A DNA stretch of 64,000 nucleotides from NCBI RefSeq assembly GCF_000512565.2, contig NC_089309.1, forward strand, positions 1,178,001-1,242,000, read 5' to 3'. Position numbers and translations under genes: made by a program. Under the pieces are notes generated by a model that saw nothing but the letters and a program-made list of their open reading frames with translations, was not told the origin of the DNA and ran no database searches. Shown here one piece after another: positions 1-9,846 of this stretch (position 1 is the first letter of the stretch; each line of letters begins with the position of its first letter). Origin of the DNA: Kwoniella dejecticola CBS 10117 (Eukaryota; Basidiomycota; Tremellomycetes; Tremellales; Cryptococcaceae).

Positions 1-1
1 G

Positions 2-1834
2 CCTGCTGTGTTGATCGATACTGCTCATGGCATGCCTGATGTTTCGCACGGCGCGCAAGCTTTGAGCGACTTGCCCTTCTCTTCAACTCCATCTGCACCC
101 TCGCTCGCCTGGCCCGCTTCCACCGCCCGGCCTATGGACATTGTTGGATTGCTGCCTCCATCCGATTTGTCGGCGTTGTTACCAAATATGACCGACCTGT
201 CAGCTATGGGGTGGCCGCCAGCTTCGATCACCAGTGAATACCACTATGTTCCTCCGGGTGCACCTCCCCCTCAGCCGGCAGAAGTTCAACCCACCTACAC
301 CGAAGAGTCGGTATCTGCTATATGGCCCGCATCGACTTCAGGACATGAAGGTTTACTGGCCTTGTCCGGGCCGTCTCGCGTCGAAATTGCAGAAGGAGCC
401 ACGTCTGTAACGACTTCATCGATGAGATTTGGCTCAGCTGCTTCGATAGGTACGGATTTTATGGTTCCCGAATATAGCTACGGCGGGTCTGGGGTCGCCA
501 CAACATCTACCACCGAGACATTCGGTCAACCGCCGGCAGGATACTGGAGTCCAACAATACCTCCCGGCCTCGCCGGACCTCAGATACCGTTTCAACCGCC
601 TCGGCCAGTCCATCATGGATCTACCTACGCTTCAGGTATCTTTTTGCCTCCTCAGGCCAATTTTACCGCATCTGAGATAGCGACTACCTCAACTTATAGG
701 CTCCCCGCTTCACCTTACACTTCCGCTAATCTCCAACCTGAAACACTATATCAACCGGATCTACAAACTTGGCTTGTGGACTCTAGGTTGCCACCAAGTC
801 TCAGCATTCCTCAGTTGAACATAATCAGGCCAACTCCGCGAACATCAGTAGGTAGCGCTTCGACCCCGAATACCCCATCTGGCAACGGATCGACTCCGGG
901 CAACGGTAATGGTAACGGCAGAAGCTTGGCTCAGGCGATGGCCAGATCTGGAAGTCTTGGCCCGATCGGCGAGACAAGCAAAGATGCAAGGGAAAGAGGC
1001 AGAAGTAAGAGCAGGAGTGGAAGCAGAAATAGAAGTAGAAGTCGAAACCCTTCTGTGGCACCGGAACAACATCGTGCTGGTGGCAGACAACTTGTGGTTC
1101 CGCCCAAAGATACCTTCGGCAGAGCTCGGAGAAGTCGAAGTCTGAGTGCTCCGGCACGTCCACCGGCTGTACATGCTCATCTGAACCCAGACCCTCGCAA
1201 GTCCAGGGAGCAATTATGGCGAGAGATGCAAGAGCTTATCGGTCCAAATACCGGAGCCCGACGCCAATATCGAGAATGGGAAATCCAGAATGCTGAGCGA
1301 TTCAAGCGAGAAGAAGAGGAGCGAATAGAGAAGTACAAGATAGCTAGGATGGAAGCTGAGACTGTAAGGATGGAGGAATGGATGAGGCAAAAACGACTTG
1401 GACCCGATATATTCAAATCTGATCCACCGCAACGGGAGTTCGTGACCACTCCAGGAGGTACGCCTCATCTAGTCATTGCTGGACAAACAGCGTTACCACA
1501 ACTTGCGTCCACACCTCCAGAATGGTACGCAAATTCAGAATACCTCGAAGCGTTAGGTCATATGCCAGAGATGAGAGGAGAAGGAAGTTCTTCAAGCACA
1601 AGCTCGGACATCAGTACAGGCCCAGGCCCAGACCAGCCAAAAAAGAAAAGGAGTATCAGTGACATTGCGGATATGGCCTTGAAAGAGCTGGAAACGCAGG
1701 GGGGTCGTGAAGGGAGGAAAAGAAGTAAGAGTATGAGCGGTAGTGGGGGTAGCGGGGAGAGTGCTCAAGTTGAGCCAACAGAAACAGAGGCGGAGAGACG
1801 AAGGAGGGAAAAAGGGAAAGGACGAGCTGGGTAA
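2..1834 (+). CDS. C-terminal part of a Ser/Pro-rich, RS-repeat nuclear-type protein (5' partial)
   Basis: The reading frame is open from the window edge to a TAA at 1832-1834, so this is the last exon of a gene that starts outside the window. I do not recognise the family. The visible 610 residues begin with a long Ser/Pro/Thr-rich, low-complexity half. Then comes a short Arg-Ser repeat block near 990-1060 (RSKSRSGSRNRSRSR), then a charged helical stretch near 1190-1420 rich in Glu/Arg with RREW/EEWMRQKR-like segments, probably a coiled coil. The end is basic and Ser-rich, with lysine clusters such as KKKR that look like nuclear localisation signals. This suggests a nuclear regulator or RNA-associated protein, which is inference from composition only. 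It converges with the PTH2 gene, 243 bases between stops. Confidence 0.6.
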   Translation, partial: PAVLIDTAHGMPDVSHGAQALSDLPFSSTPSAPSLAWPASTARPMDIVGLLPPSDLSALLPNMTDLSAMGWPPASITSEYHYVPPGAPPPQPAEVQPTYTEESVSAIWPASTSGHEGLLALSGPSRVEIAEGATSVTTSSMRFGSAASIGTDFMVPEYSYGGSGVATTSTTETFGQPPAGYWSPTIPPGLAGPQIPFQPPRPVHHGSTYASGIFLPPQANFTASEIATTSTYRLPASPYTSANLQPETLYQPDLQTWLVDSRLPPSLSIPQLNIIRPTPRTSVGSASTPNTPSGNGSTPGNGNGNGRSLAQAMARSGSLGPIGETSKDARERGRSKSRSGSRNRSRSRNPSVAPEQHRAGGRQLVVPPKDTFGRARRSRSLSAPARPPAVHAHLNPDPRKSREQLWREMQELIGPNTGARRQYREWEIQNAERFKREEEERIEKYKIARMEAETVRMEEWMRQKRLGPDIFKSDPPQREFVTTPGGTPHLVIAGQTALPQLASTPPEWYANSEYLEALGHMPEMRGEGSSSSTSSDISTGPGPDQPKKKRSISDIADMALKELETQGGREGRKRSKSMSGSGGSGESAQVEPTETEAERRRREKGKGRAG

Positions 1835-2077
1835 TGTTTCCTCTATCCTTGACACAATGAGGTATTAGGTGATGTTTGTTGTAAATTGTCTTAAGTAGTC
1901 ATGTTGAATCAGTTGTAGCTTATCCGCCATTTTGGGTAAATTAGCATTAGACCCTTGGCTCAAGTTGCTTGTAATTTGTAGATTGGCGTTTGGCATAGTG
2001 CATGTACCGTGGTCAATTGTCGAAGTCACCAACAGTAATTCACACTGTCCGTCCGGTTGATAAAGCATTATGAAATT

Positions 2078-3565
2078 CTATAGGAGCTTGAGTTTACCCG
2101 TGACGGTATTGATGAGGCGAGCAGGACCGCTGGATTGTCGTCCAGTGCATTAGTACGCCGCCTTACAGGATATGAATCCAAATTACACAAGAGGTTCTTG
2201 GAGACGGAGGAACTTACGGTCCTATACCGACGATAGTCTTGGATCCGGGAGCTACTTGTGTTCGACCACTATACAATTGGATCAATCAGGGAATCAGCCG
2301 GTGATAGACATGAGGACCAAGTCCAAGTCCCAGTTCGCGTTCAAGATCAAGTCCAATTTCGAATTCTCAATGACTGGGTGAGGGAATATCTGGGTCGGCC
2401 CCGAAGGCTGAAACCGCGGCAAGTTGATTCCGAAGTCCAAATTGGAGTTGGGATCAAATTGAAAGGTGAGTTCAGGTGGGAATGACTCACGCATCCCTGA
2501 TCGTCCTGGCGCAGAGATTCAGACTCCTAGCTTGAGCAGCTAATATCTCGAGTTCTTCAGTATTGGCACAACGTAATGCTATCTTTGGTTGTCTGCAAGT
2601 CGAAGAGTCGAAAAATAGGCCGATCAGCGACCAATGACTCATTGTTCGGGATTAGAGCTCGCCCATGCGTTCATCTGATATGCGAGGGGTCGTACGGTAC
2701 CTCGGAAGTGAAGAGAATGCAGGATGGGGTTTTACTCACCCTTGATTCTGCCATGCTCTGAATAGCTGAATGTCGAAGACGACAGAAGAGAAAGAGCGAG
2801 ATCAAATCAGCTTTGATCGATAGGCGGTTCAACCCTGATTCGGCCGTCCCATCCCCATCCCCGTCCGCTCCTTCATCTTCAGTGATCATGATGAGATGCA
2901 GGTTTGTCGAGTGGCGCAGCCTTTTTTACTTCGATCAATCCATCTTTCTGCGCTTCTCATCGCTCTTTGCTTTATTCCTCATATACCTATATACCCCAGA
3001 CTGCAGGAACATTCCTTTCCTTTTGCTGGGGCAACCAACAACCAAGTCAGGTCACCCAGACTCACCCTCGGATTAGCCTCTTTCAGCGTCAACGCACAAG
3101 CCAACGTCGCGTGTCCCGCCTGCGCCGCTATCTTCCCTTTCGTCATCTTCAATTCGTCGTTGACTACTAGAACCAACTTCATCTCTTCGGAACTGCTAAA
3201 TTTGGTAGATGTCAAATCGGACGATAAGGCAGCTTGAGTATCTTCTATATCCGATTCGGTATCTGTTCCGCCTTCACTCCCACTCCCACTGCCGCTCCCA
3301 CTCAGTGCGCTTTTGGCTTTGCCGTTGTCTCGGTCACCTTTTTTGGACGAAGATGAGTCTGTTGGAGTTAGTAAAGAAGGATTTGAGCGAGAGGGCGAGG
3401 CGAAATAGGAATGCAGTTGATAGCCTGCTGAAAAGGCTATGAGGGATATAACCAGGGGTGAGAGTATGCCTTCGGTAGGAAATTTGGAAACATGAGACGG
3501 TCAGCTCGTGCAGAACGATGAGATGTGGGTGAGATTGGCTCACCGTCCATCCTTATCGAGCTCAT
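2078..3565 (-). CDS. PTH2: Peptidyl-tRNA hydrolase 2 (PTH2/Bit1 family)
   Basis: Bacteria-unlike peptidyl-tRNA hydrolase that frees tRNA from stalled peptidyl-tRNA. The C-terminal catalytic domain is unmistakable: KLVLVVNDELKMTKGKIAAQ, then GHATLAC, GQPKIALRC, RDAGRTQVAPGSKT, VGIGPGP and a final VTGKLKLL. An N-terminal hydrophobic segment (LSPLVISLIAFSAGYQL), encoded near 3430-3470, matches the membrane anchor of eukaryotic PTH2. A Ser/Gly/acidic linker of about 80 residues follows it. The start at 3565 is set by exon 1 (22 nt, MSSIRMD) spliced to that anchor. I place introns at about 3450-3543, 2756-3055, 2593-2739, a gap before GRTQ, and one inside GIGP. The stop is TAG at 2078-2080. Length is about 215 residues. 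It is divergent from NAA50 with 265 bases between starts. Confidence 0.93.
2740..2755 (-). other. PTH2: 16-nt microexon of PTH2
   Basis: The exon encodes the tail of a short loop, (A)WQNQ(G), between an AG at 2756-2757 and a GTGAGT donor at 2734-2739. Joining it to the flanking exons restores NP-x9-GQPK, the same spacing as human PTH2. No other splice I tried keeps frame and family spacing. Confidence 0.7.
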
Positions 3566-3830
3566 TCTGAATGATCGTAAATAGCGAATTTAGATAGCTG
3601 GCTAGTGTCAACGATGTCGAGGTCATTTATCCTGTGACTCCTTCGAAGCGACTGAGCAACTTTACGAAGGCATATTTGATGACATCACCACATTTTCAAG
3701 TCGAGCGAAAGAGTGAAAGCGTTTGATTCGGACAGAAAGGTTCCACAGACTATTTCAACATTTCAACTGTTTATTCTGTTTGTCATTGAGGCCACAACGC
3801 ACCTACCAGAACAGGACTAAAATCAGCATC
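3566..3830. promoter_or_regulatory. Divergent promoter PTH2/NAA50
   Basis: The 265 bases between the two start codons must hold both promoters and leaders. I see no clear TATA box. Confidence 0.5.
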
Positions 3831-5334
3831 ATGGCAAAGTCAACGACAACACCGACCCCTACATACAGTACCGCGGGTACAGTCTCCGCGCCAATCGATT
3901 TATCAGGGTTGAAAGGTGAATATACTGCTCTGGATTTGCAAGGTGCCGGTACGAGCAAAGGCAAGAAAGTGGTCAAGCCGGGTGTTAAAGTCACTCTGAC
4001 CAGTCTTACCGTGAATAACGTGAGTGACATCGTCTCCATCTGTCGAGTGCAATCGGAGGAGAATAATTTTCTACGGAAGATCATAAGAATACTGAGCTGA
4101 CGAGGTATGATCATTCATTCGACCTGAACTCGGACAGTCTGGCACACTGCGAAGGATCAACAGCGTCGTGATACCTATCGTGTACTCTGATAAATTCTAT
4201 AAGGAAGTGCGAGACCCATCATTGGATGATGTGAACAAGTTGAGTGAGTACCTCACCTACAAATAATTTAATCAGCTCCTTCGTCATCATCATCCCACGC
4301 TCATCGACAACCCAAGCTGGAGGTATGGCTTGGTACTGGCACCAGCCATGTCGCATCACGACTGAGGATTAGAGACTAGCTAGCATCTGATAGAGAGAGA
4401 GAAAGAGAGCATCTTTTGCTGATCGTCCGTCATGCTCGTTTTAGTATACTACGCGGATATACCCGTCGGAGCCATCTGCTGCAGATTCGATAACCTGGCC
4501 AAAGGATCCAAGGAACCTCCTACTCTGGTAATCCTGACTCTTGCGTGAGTGTCTTCCCAGGCTACCTGCTATGTATCATATCGTCGCCGTCTTATCTCAT
4601 TCGAGCGATTCGCCATATATACCTCTGGCCTTACACGCATCATTGGCGTCAAGTATTCCCAGTCGTATCGGCAAGATCAAGAAGATGACCTAATGCTGAT
4701 ATTTCTTTACCCATCCCATCCCATCCACCAACCTTGACTCGTCGCAGCATCCTCGCTCCATATCGATCATTGAACCTCGGCACTTCCCTTCTTCTCGCAT
4801 CTATGAAATCCTCTCTTCACCCGACGATACCCCCGCCGCCCGTCCCATCAGATACCAGGACCAACACTCGAGGCTCATTGACCGTCGCGCCGCCGCGAGT
4901 CAAGGTGAATAGGGCGCTCGCTCATGTGCAAGTGGGTAACGAGGATGCTAAGAGGTTTTACGAGAGATTGGGGTTCAAAGAAGCTGGCATGTGAGTATGC
5001 GTGTTCGACCTTCCCATGTTCTCATAACCTGGACGACTGTTGTGCGTCCTATGGTTCGCGACTTTTATTCTCCCTGCTGCTGTTGCCAGTGCTTTCAGCT
5101 TCCTTCCCTCTGAGCTCTTGTCATGATGTACTCTCACCGAGCAGACAGAGAGAAAGAGGGATCTTTGAAGAATGCTGTGACCGCAGAAAGACGATTGGCT
5201 GACTGTCTCCATGTTTGCTTAGTGAGGAAAATTACTACTCGAAAGTCGAGCCTCGCGGCGCGGTGATCATGGTGTGTGAGGATATAGCTGCTGCGTTAGG
5301 AGAAGGAGGAGATGAAGTCAATGGGTCCGCATGA
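3831..5334 (+). CDS. NAA50: N-alpha-acetyltransferase 50 (NAA50/San), GNAT family
   Basis: GNAT-fold acetyltransferase associated with the NatA complex; it acetylates N-terminal Met of some proteins. Five exons join in frame to give INSVVIPIVYSDKFYKEV (human: LNQVIFPVSYNDKFYKDV), then YYADIPVGAICCRFD, then LAPYRSLNLGT, then ALAHVQVGNEDAKRFYERLGF, then EENYYSKVEPRGAVI. These align along nearly the whole of NAA50. The N-terminus carries about 50 extra Thr/Gly/Lys-rich residues, and a Pro-rich insertion sits before the HVQ strand. The acetyl-CoA loop at 4764-4784 reads RSLNLGT, where the family has RxxGxG/A, so one Gly is Asn. The start ATG at 3831 is the first in frame with exon 1; the stop is TGA at 5332-5334. 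It converges on BFR2. Confidence 0.9.
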
Positions 5335-5719
5335 GAGGAAGACCAGCATTGAGTCGAGGGGTAGTGTTTCCAATGAATCTGAGGGGATCAAGGACCTCAA
5401 GGCTGATGGAAGCGAAACGATGCGAAGTCAAGGTGCGGTGCGCGGAAGATATCCTTCAGAACCTGATTTTTGGAAGATTCTCCGTATGGATCTGCATGTT
5501 CTGCGTGTGCATACCTCGTCTTTATACCTTGCATTGACCCTATATGCTATGCACGCATGATCATGTCATCCTCATTGTTCATCATGTATTTGCTTTCCCT
5601 CCAACGACACATTACTAGCTTTTGACAATTGAAAGAGTATCAGTGCTCATGTGGATTGAACCGGAATATGCGAGTGCATATGAATACAGGATTGAGATAG
5701 ATATCCCAAGTCCTAAAAC
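5335..5719. other. Convergent intergenic region NAA50/BFR2
   Basis: 385 bases between two stop codons. It holds only 3' UTR-like sequence; I see no gene or repeat. Confidence 0.5.
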
Positions 5720-7933
5720 CTAAAACACCCTCAATCCACCTAACCCACTCAAACCCTCTCCATCCACAGGGCCGATATCCACCTCGACCCGCTTCTCAGC
5801 TGACGCACCGCTCATACCCACACCGCCAAAGAGAGAGGAAAAGAGCTCGTCCACTTGTTCTTCGTGCCATCCATTAGACAGCGGGATGGGCACTGCGAAG
5901 TTCTGGGCTCTCTCATGGACCGTATACCTATAATAACACAACGTCAGTAAATGCTCGAGCGATTGGGTTCGCACAGCGGCAAGCAAAAGGAGAGAGTTCT
6001 GGAGTACGCAGTGGGAATGCGAAGTGAGTGACATGAATGAAAAGATGAAAGGAGAGACATGAACGGATGCTGCCCTGAATGCTGAATGCATCAGGAGCAA
6101 ATGGGATCGCGCATCAAAATCAGGATCACTCACCTCAATTTCCTGCCTTTACTGCCGCCCCTCTCGGCTTCTCTTTTCTTCTTTTTCTCCCTTCTGAGAT
6201 GTGTCAAATCCGCAGCTGGCCCCGACCCAGATCTGGATTCGATCACTTCTCGAAGGAGTGATCGATAGCCCGACTCTTCAGATTCCATCAACGTTTTATC
6301 CGATTCGCGCTGTAGCCCAGATCATACAAACAGGAGATCAGTATCAGTATCAGCCGGACGAGACTCTGGTAAGGAGGATCCAGAATGGGGTTTTCTGGGT
6401 ATAAAACGATCTACCCGGATGCAAGCGATGTCACGTCTGACAACGTCATGTGAAGTGACGTGACGCACCTTGCTCGCTAATCCAGCTTGTATAGCTTCTA
6501 CGACCCCGCCATTCCCGCTTTTTACACTTTGAAGGAACTTGCTTCCCCCCGCTTGTTTGCTGCCGAGCTGTAATGACGCAGCTTGGATCTTGGTGGACCA
6601 TTTCTGCAGGATCGGTACGAGCTGGTCGTGGTTTCTGAAGGTGGTGAAACACGAGATATCATCAGCATTGTACGGCTAACCGCTAGACTAGCTAGGCAGC
6701 TTGAATCGATTGGAGAGGGGGACAAGAACAGGACCGGGTAAGGACGAAAGATGTAGATGACGGATAAGTTACGAAAATATGGGAATGGGAAGTGTGGAAG
6801 TGGAAGAAGTGCAATCATATCGCTCGTAGATGCAGATTATGATATCTAGACGACTCGACTTGAATGACTCACGAATCGCTGAATCTGAGACTTGACGCAG
6901 CACTATCCAACCAATATCCCTGTTCATCACATTCATCTCTCTTCCTCTTACCTCCCAATCCCAAACCCGTTTGCTTGCTTTGACTGCCATCCTCAGCATC
7001 AGGACCTGAAGGCAGGACCAGCTTCTCACGGATCGTGAATAACCTTTCATTCAATTCGCTCAATGACTTGAGAATCTCGTTCTTTTTGGAAAGTATTTCG
7101 CCCTCCGGGTCATTTGGGTAATTGTCCTCGTGCTTCGGTAAGGCTTGGGAAGTAGTGAGAGCTTTTTGGAAGGTGATTCGTAGTGTTAAGAGAGATTCAA
7201 ATAAGGCCTGATGATGCACCATGAGTGACCAGCATTCACTCTGGAAGATGAAGGGCTTTTGTTTCCCTTGTCTATGTCTTTTGAGATGAGATGAGGTTGA
7301 CTCGGCTCCACTCACCTTCTGACGCCTTATTGCGATTCCTTTCTCGATATCTTTTGCCCGTGAGTTCCGGAGTGATGCCATGGGATCCAGAGCTTTGCTA
7401 GATGATTTTGATTTTGATTTTGATGTGGGCGGAGGTACATCTTCTTCTTGTTCGTCATCATCATCGTCTTGCTCATCATCGTCGTCTTCCTCATCTTCCT
7501 TCTCTTCGTCTTCGTCCAGCTCTTCATCTTCGTCCTCTTCGTCCTCTTCGTCATCTTCGTCCTCTTCGTCATCTTCGTCCTCCTCGTCATCTTCACTATC
7601 CTCAACATCCCCAAAAGCCATCCCTCCTCCCTGTTCCTCATCCTCATCCTCCTCTTCGTCATCATCAAAGATCTTCTGCCTGCCGACTTTCTGCCCATCA
7701 TACTTGATCCCTCTCAACGTCCCACCTTCCGACGACTCATGTTCATTCCTTGCCGCTGTCCTCAATCTAGAAGGTCCAACATCGAGGTAGTGTTCTTTAC
7801 CCTCATTCGAATTGGCGTCTTTGGCGGATGAGGGTAAGGATAATGAGTCGAGAGAGGTGTAAGCTGATTCCGGATCAACGAATTTCGGTTGGTTCGAGGT
7901 GAGCTTCTTGATTTGGTCTGCCAGGGAGGACAT
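5720..7933 (-). CDS. BFR2: Bfr2/AATF (Traube) ribosome biogenesis protein
   Basis: Nucleolar factor of early 40S (18S rRNA) processing. The N-terminus MSSLADQIKKLTSNQPKFVD and the GGTLRGIKYDG segment are followed by a 60-residue run of Asp/Glu (7430-7660), typical of the family. The AATF domain follows: DIEKGIAIRRQK joined to ALFESLLTLRITFQKAL. After a linker, HDQLVPILQKWSTKIQAASLQL and the C-terminal YTVHERAQNFAVPIP...GWHEEQVDELFSSLFG give the TRAUB domain. The start is ATG at 7931-7933; the stop is at 5720-5722. A 75-nt intron at 7241-7315 is divisible by three and stop-free. Family spacing (RQK-x-ALxxSLL) argues it is removed. Further introns lie near 6660-6888, 6440-6470 and 5930-6140. 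Confidence 0.93.
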
Positions 7934-8369
7934 TCTGATACCTCTTTCTTAGGATATTGTGCTGATTTCTGGCTCGAGAGGTTCTGTTTGATCTTGAATA
8001 ATGGTGAGTGATATTTTCGAGATGCGTGATGAGACGTCGTGAGGAATTCGCTGAACGGACCACCTCCATCTTTTGAACTTTTGGGTGAAGGATGAATTTT
8101 GAACTTTCTCTGATAATTGCCTAATTTGGTAATTTGCCACTTGACGCGTGTAATAATGCAATGTTGTCTTTTACCGGACAAAAGACTGAGCTCAGCGCAG
8201 CAGCAACGTCCAACATCCAACATCCAACATCCAACATCAACGTGTGCTCTTCCTACATTCCCTCATACCCTCCGTCATCCTCATTCCATCCTCACTCACT
8301 CATTCGACTTATTGGCTTGTCTGACCGTTCCCGGAGACCCGCTCGGAGCTCCAGCTACAACTAGTCAAG
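7934..8369. promoter_or_regulatory. Divergent promoter BFR2/UPF0357 gene
   Basis: The 436 bases between two start codons include a fourfold heptamer repeat at 8209-8236. No TATA box is obvious. Confidence 0.45.
8209..8236. repeat. Tandem repeat (TCCAACA)x4
   Basis: Four perfect copies of a 7-nt unit lie in the leader or promoter of the UPF0357 gene, about 130 bases before its start codon. Confidence 0.9.
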
Positions 8370-9211
8370 ATGTTCTTCCATCTCTCTGCGCTGAGCGTGT
8401 TCCTGATCATCGCATTCCGTGAGTTCCCCACAATCACCACTTGGCTTGGCGCCAGCAGTAATACCAGTCAATTCTCACCCGGTAATCCAATGGTGACGAG
8501 ATCGTTCACTTGAAGATCATCAAGATGATGGCCACGATGAGACTAATCATGCTGACGAGCGTGACCTATGCAGTGGTAATATACTACCGTTCACGGATCT
8601 TACCCATCGCTTCCAAATACCTACCCACGTCCCTCGTAGCTAGATTCACGAACTACGAACCACTACGAAATTTTTCGTTCTCGGACCAAGCTAGCGCAGG
8701 GATGACCTCGAACAATTTTGATCTGGAGTCGAATAATATTGCAGAGGGCAGTGGGGAGAGTAGGATGGGGTTGGATGAGAGGGGTGTAGAGGAAGTTAGG
8801 CGGATCATGTGGGTTTGGTCTGCTTTCATTCCCGTACTTCTTAGACCACTCATCTCGTGTCTTTCTATCTCACTCCTATCCTGATGTTGTGTATAAGCAA
8901 GCCCTCTACCCTCCTTTCCTCCCTGTGCGATTCGAATCCGAATAGTCAATCACAGGATCCCATGCATCGCCAAGCTGATATAAGAAACCTTGACAGGGCT
9001 ATCGAACGATGTACTTTCGACCAAGCTCGATTGATACGACATAACCGGATCCTAGCCAAGAACGGTATAGCTCCTGACGGTGAGTATTTCGTGTCCTTTC
9101 TTTTCCTTTCTTGATCACTTCGTGTTGACATCTATACTGATGACATTCCATGATCTGTCTGTCAACATAGGCACTCCGCTGGACAGTAAAGCCATCACAC
9201 GCTTATCGTAG
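8370..9211 (+). CDS. UPF0357 family single-pass membrane protein (YCL012C-like)
   Basis: Small fungal protein of unknown function. Exon 1 (MFFHLSALSVFLIIAF) joins at the AG before 8572 to give LVIYYRSRILPIASKYLP, which completes one N-terminal membrane segment. The rest is soluble. The C-terminal block GLDERGVEEVRRIM, then DQARLIRHNRILAKNGIAPDG and TPLDSKAIT, matches the UPF0357 signature (family members read EVxRIM...DxARxIYxxxRFxxNxIGPDGxPxDPK). The introns after IIAF, after RRI(M), and after PD(G) all have GTGAGT/GTGGGT donors. The stop is TAG at 9209-9211. The protein is about 125 residues. Confidence 0.85.
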
Positions 9212-9846
9212 TACAAACAAGATTCGATCCTCCGTGCCACCTGAGCGCGAACAGGGCGTTTGTAATAGATACAACACCTCGTCTTCCTCGCTTATACTGT
9301 AACCTTCGAGCCTGCCAAGCCGTCAATACACTGAAAGATGATGGAATTAGCACGCTCAGGAATCGCACCTCCTCAGATTCTCCGGTTGTCTTGTCTTCCT
9401 GTTCGCACTCGCAGTGATCAGGCTGTAGTTACTCAGAACACGGTTCATCATCAATCGCTTGCTGGCTTCGAATCTCAGTGTCGAACAATACTTGACCTTC
9501 GCCTCGTTTTCGTTTTCGTTTTCGCTTTGGTCTCGTCAAACTTCGTTCTAGTCTTGATTTCCCCCGATCTCTCACCCCCGATCTCTCATGCTATTCAAAT
9601 ACCCTTGCACCTGTACCTGTCTACATCAGAATACATATACCACTTTGTACGCGTACTATCTGATTCACCTATTTGTGCTGTGCATATTCGTTATCTCGGA
9701 CATATATGCGATGTATATACGTATATACATTCTTGTTGTCTCCTCAGGGGATATCCCAACATCGAGATCCCATGTGTCCGGGTCCAGCCTTCTTGCTTTA
9801 CTCGATTTGGGTTTACCATTCCGTCCCTTCATTGGGCCAAGCCAGA
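9212..9846. other. Convergent intergenic region
   Basis: 635 bases between the UPF0357 and R3H stop codons. The pyrimidine-rich plus-strand reading frames here are shadows. I see no gene. Confidence 0.4.

Noticed and set aside
7380..7790. Plus-strand serine-rich frame of 136 codons
   Set aside because: It is the complement of the Asp/Glu run of BFR2 on the minus strand; the runs of Ser come from reverse-complemented GAA/GAT/GAC codons.
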